Shown here: positions 60,601 to 64,000 of the stretch, piece by piece
How the letters are laid out: every line of letters begins with the position of its first letter
Numbering within the stretch: the stretch's first letter is position 1
Source of the DNA: Anthopleura xanthogrammica
Lineage: Eukaryota; Cnidaria; Anthozoa; Actiniaria; Actiniidae
Direction of reading: 5' to 3'
Assembly: GCA_964019055.1 (NCBI GenBank)
Contig: OZ025213.1
Location: 3,682,722 to 3,746,721, forward strand
DNA: 64,000 bases
Position numbers and translations under genes: made by a program
Notes under the pieces: model-generated
The model's input: the letters and a program-made list of their open reading frames with translations, nothing else
Told to the model about the DNA's origin: nothing
The model's database searches: none

Positions 60601-62379
60601 GGTCTCCCCCAAGGAAATATTGTGACACAGAATTCTGAATGGCTGATTTGTAATGCATACTGATTATTAATGCAGGCATTACATATCCTATTTTGGTTAT
60701 TCTAACCTGGCGATGGTTTGCCGTCTTGTTTTTCAAAACCACACTCCTTGCACAACAATTTGACCCATGTTTCCATTTCCTTTTGTGAATCAGCCACTAG
60801 GTAGTATACCCTGTTTGTTGTATTGATACTAAAGACATATTTAAAGCTTTTATTGTTGTGCCGAAGGTTAGCTTCAATGCTAAGACACTGACTTAAGTCC
60901 ACAGGGTCTTTAACTGGCTTGGTTTCTTTCTCATTTGGGTAGTATGTTAAGGTTCTGTTGGATTTGAGTACAAAATATCGTTTGTGCCACTGAAAGAAAA
61001 AAAGAAATCATAAGTCAAGTTTATTTCCTCAAATTACTTTGTTTTGCCACAACATGTTGGATCAAAGTGTGACACTTGAATACATGTTATTTGCTTTTAC
61101 ATATATTGATTAAAGATACTTTAATTTAATCAAACTCTATTTGTTGTCTAAATAATTTAGAAGATTTCAACATTTTAATCAAGCAAAATTCCAAATGCAA
61201 TTGAATCAGTGCATGAGGAAGTGGTGAAAAAAGTGAAAGGTTCTATTTCAATGTTGGGGATTCACCCATGTACACAGGAAGATCTTGATTGTTTACTTTA
61301 CAGCTACAATTCGATATCCAGTTTTGCAGTTTTCCCGGCTCTGTAATCATGCCTGGATTAACTTCCAACGATAACAAATCAATAACCTTGACAGATGGTT
61401 TGCAAAATGTATTTTCTCAGCCTTAAGAAACTCGAGCAGATTGCGAGTCTCTTTTACCTCACATAACATAATAACAGGATTATTTTGAATAGTTTACAAA
61501 AGCGAAACACGAGGATAGAGAATGTTATGAAAGCATCTTACAAGAAAGTTAATAACAAAATCCGAGTAGTCCGATATTTACGTACTAGCACAGACAAATT
61601 ACTCCCTACTCGAGAACTACAATGATTTAGAGATTTTTAGCTAAGAACGACAGCATTGGAATTCACAAGCTCACAAGAAAACAAATTTAAAAAATTATAT
61701 TTTTGGCACTCGCCTGATTGGTTTATTAAATAGCAGAGCTTGAAAATGAAACAGCAAATGATAAAAAAAGCTCTGGCTTCTGATCATCCAAAACACGAAA
61801 GTGACTTTTAAGAAACCAGTTGGTTGTTTTAGTAAACAATTATTACAAAACATATTTACTCAAAAACCGTACATTTTTTGTTCTTTGTGAACTTCGATCA
61901 CGAAGTGTTTCGGAGCACTGGTAAGTAAGGGTTTTTTTTTAAAAGAGTATTTATCACTCATGTAAATCTTTCGAAGGGAATTTGAAGGTTATAAGATCTA
62001 AATTTTATCTTGTTTTGAAAGGACGAAGGTCGTATTTATGATGGCTGATTCGTGAGGACAGTGAAGGAATGTGGAAATCACAATTAATGTATTTCGCAAC
62101 GGAAATCGACCCCAACAGCTTCAAGAAAGTTTTAAACTTATATATATAAGTAAATAAAATTGTGATTTTAAGATACTGAAAGCGAGGAATCCTCATAAAA
62201 TGAAAAATGAATCAAGTCCAGAGGCATAGGAGATTCAACTGAAACGCCACAGAATCTGCCCTTACGAATACTTTCATGACAGTACAAGAAGAAACTTCAC
62301 TGCTTACCGTTCGCCAAAGGCGTCGCTCGGGAGGCGACTTCTTCAAATACCCGGAATATATGACTTTGGTATCATTCAT
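57695..62379 (-). CDS. GRB2-associated binding (GAB/DOS) docking protein
   Basis: Five exons on the minus strand: 62379-62308, 60989-60707, 60085-58895, 58456-57978, 57883-57695; 737 residues. The start MNDTKVIYSGYLKKSPP matches the GAB opening. A PH domain covers about residues 7-112 (SGYLKKSPP, KRYFVLKS, INTTNRVYYLVADS, WVKLLC), for binding membrane phosphoinositides. Residues about 213-515 hold 17 tandem YDxP/YDxxP motifs. Residues 521-556 hold three PX3RX2KP sites for the GRB2 C-terminal SH3. Four YxxM sites (Tyr569, 606, 636, 666) fit the PI3K p85 SH2. Tyr688 (YCEV) and Tyr713 (YTTINEESTKAFL) sit where GAB1 has its SHP2-binding pair. It should act under receptor tyrosine kinases to gather GRB2, PI3K, CRK-type adaptors and SHP2. 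There are no stops; domain order equals vertebrate GAB1 (about 694 residues). Confidence 0.93.
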
Positions 62380-64000
62380 TGCTGGTAGAATTGATCGAAT
62401 TACGGACTCTTGGACGGAGCTACATGCGATTAAGTATGATTCGTCATACTGTTGGTGGTACCTTAACTTGAACAATCCAGTCAACTGAGTTCGAGAAGAA
62501 CACGGAAGTTAATCATAAGACAAGACCGGATATACATTTTGATTGGTTGATATCTACCACCTGACTTCAGAGTAGCTTGTGATTGGTCGATATGGTTGTA
62601 ACAATACTGTTAGCGATATTCAGGGCTGCCGATGCGATCATAAAGTCAGATCAGTAGGTTCAACCCTATAAGGAGTATTTTCCTTCTTTTCCTGATTACA
62701 AAGTTCAAGGAATGAAATGCCTCTTCTCAAGTTTCTGTAGCACTAGACATATGTCATAAGACCCTTATGAACTTTGAAGGGGGTTTTGTATGAGCAATCC
62801 ATTCTTCCTTGACATAGGAGACTGATAGTCACTAATAAGGACTAATAAGAAAATTAAACTAATTTTTAGCACAGATATTGATCTAAGAAAACTATTTTAA
62901 GGATAGAAAAGGGGAGCAAATGGCTTAAATAAATAATTAATTACCAATCCTTCTGACCCTAGGTTTCTTATAAGAGATCATGTTTGGAAGGAGCCCGAAG
63001 CTTGGATTTTCCTGTTAAACAAAGGCTAGCTCTATCAGGAAGGGATAACAGCCGTGCGCTCAGACCTGCTCAAGCAAATCCATGGTCAGAGCATTCCCAA
63101 GGTAACGACTACGTCACTCTTCATCCAAATGCTTATGACTCCTAAACACTACGAAAAAATAACTGAAAACACAATAACCATCTTTTTATAAATTTTCTCT
63201 TTTTTCTAAGGATAACTAATCTATTAAATCTTGCTAATTTAAGTGTCCTCTTAAAATGTTATAATACAAACCGGAAGTAACTAGCTTATTTAGTGACGTC
63301 ACTGCTATCATTAGCTTTCGCTCTTTGCATACTCATCCAAGTGTTTTAGGATCCTGAATGATTAGAATACAGAATACAAGCTTTACAACCTCTCGAATAA
63401 TTGTTCAATATCCAGTTAGCACCTGAAATGGCGCTTGTGATCATCAGTCCGAAGGGTACATTGTGAATACTGTAATTAGTCGCTTCATATTAAAGGAAGA
63501 TAGCACGTAGACAGCTAAACTGTTTGACCTTCCTTAGTAGTAATCAACCGCTGTGCCAAACCGTACATTGACATTATTGACATAACCGGTTATAAGTACA
63601 TTACAGGTTTTATACACTTATCGGCATCTTTATGGTACAATGTACAATATCCCACTACCATTACGACTGTACATGTGGGAGTGTCGTCTGATGGGTGAAA
63701 AAAAGGATACATTTCAGTTGTCAACACGCTCACGCTTTTATCCAAATTTGGTAGGTTATTAGTAAACTGAGTATAGAACTTGGACAAAAATGAATCCATT
63801 CTAAAACAGCACGGGATATTTTTTTTTTAGATTTTAATCTATTTAATCTTATGAATTTGATTTTTGTCAACTCCGCATTATTTATCAATGAATTTGTGGA
63901 TCATTTACTAATCATTTGCAATCTTGATTTCCGTATTGACTCTACTCTGAAAATGTCATTTTTATTTCCTTTTACAGAAGTCATAATTTATCTGTACGTT
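62380..64000. other. upstream of the GAB gene, nothing recognised
   Basis: The open frame reaches upstream of 62379 to 62484 with another Met, but the family start is the one chosen. No further gene or clear repeat is seen to the window end; the frame at 63590-63799 has no motif. Confidence 0.5.

Noticed and set aside
63590..63799. 69-codon minus-strand frame at the window end
   Set aside because: No family motif, no splice context that I can support.

Overview
This window reads as nuclear DNA of a multicellular animal, most likely an anthozoan cnidarian (stony coral or sea anemone). The reasons are many short GT-AG-spliced exons, vertebrate-like versions of animal genes (GAB adaptor, LRRC59, aspartylglucosaminidase, ALDH8A1-like, a complex I subunit), long AT-rich introns, and introns and intergenic DNA packed with small inverted-repeat elements. 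There are no operons, CRISPR arrays or prokaryotic signals. The assignment to Cnidaria is inference; the animal origin is secure. Exon borders below were read by eye from splice sites and frame continuity, not from transcripts.

Layout. (1) 0.2-5.2 kb (+): a tandem duplication carrying two intronless GIY-YIG-type nuclease-like genes. The first is broken by a short transposon with an 8-bp target-site duplication plus a frameshift; the second is intact. (2) 7.3-17.7 kb (-), perhaps to 18.8 kb: a LIM-domain protein, long, disordered and Ser/Lys/Glu-rich, probably cytoskeletal. (3) 20.9-25.2 kb (+) and 25.7-31.5 kb (-): two tail-to-tail paralogues of N4-(beta-N-acetylglucosaminyl)-L-asparaginase, 12 exons each with 9 of 12 exon lengths identical or nearly so. 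The minus-strand copy has gained a hydrophobic C-terminus. (4) 33.6-35.5 kb (+): a four-exon NDUFC2-like complex I subunit with an acidic tail. (5) 40.1/42.3-48.3 kb (+): an ALDH8A1-like protein whose reading frame is intact but whose catalytic Cys and oxyanion Asn are replaced. (6) 49.5-53.9 kb (+): LRRC59. (7) 57.7-62.4 kb (-): a GAB/DOS docking protein with PH domain, 17 tandem YDxxP-type motifs, three GRB2 SH3 motifs, four YxxM motifs and a C-terminal tyrosine pair.

The genes do not form one pathway. They are ordinary neighbours: lysosomal glycoprotein breakdown (asparaginases), respiration (NDUFC2-like), ER membrane (LRRC59), receptor tyrosine kinase signalling (GAB), cytoskeleton (LIM). 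The strongest candidates for new biology are the probable ALDH pseudoenzyme, the possibly membrane-tethered asparaginase paralogue, the Cas-like motif array in the GAB protein, and the GIY-YIG pair.

At least a dozen distinct short inverted-repeat element families are visible, several with two or more copies here, together with a LINE 3' end, a tRNA-derived SINE, a 171-bp and a 98-bp tandem repeat, and several microsatellites.
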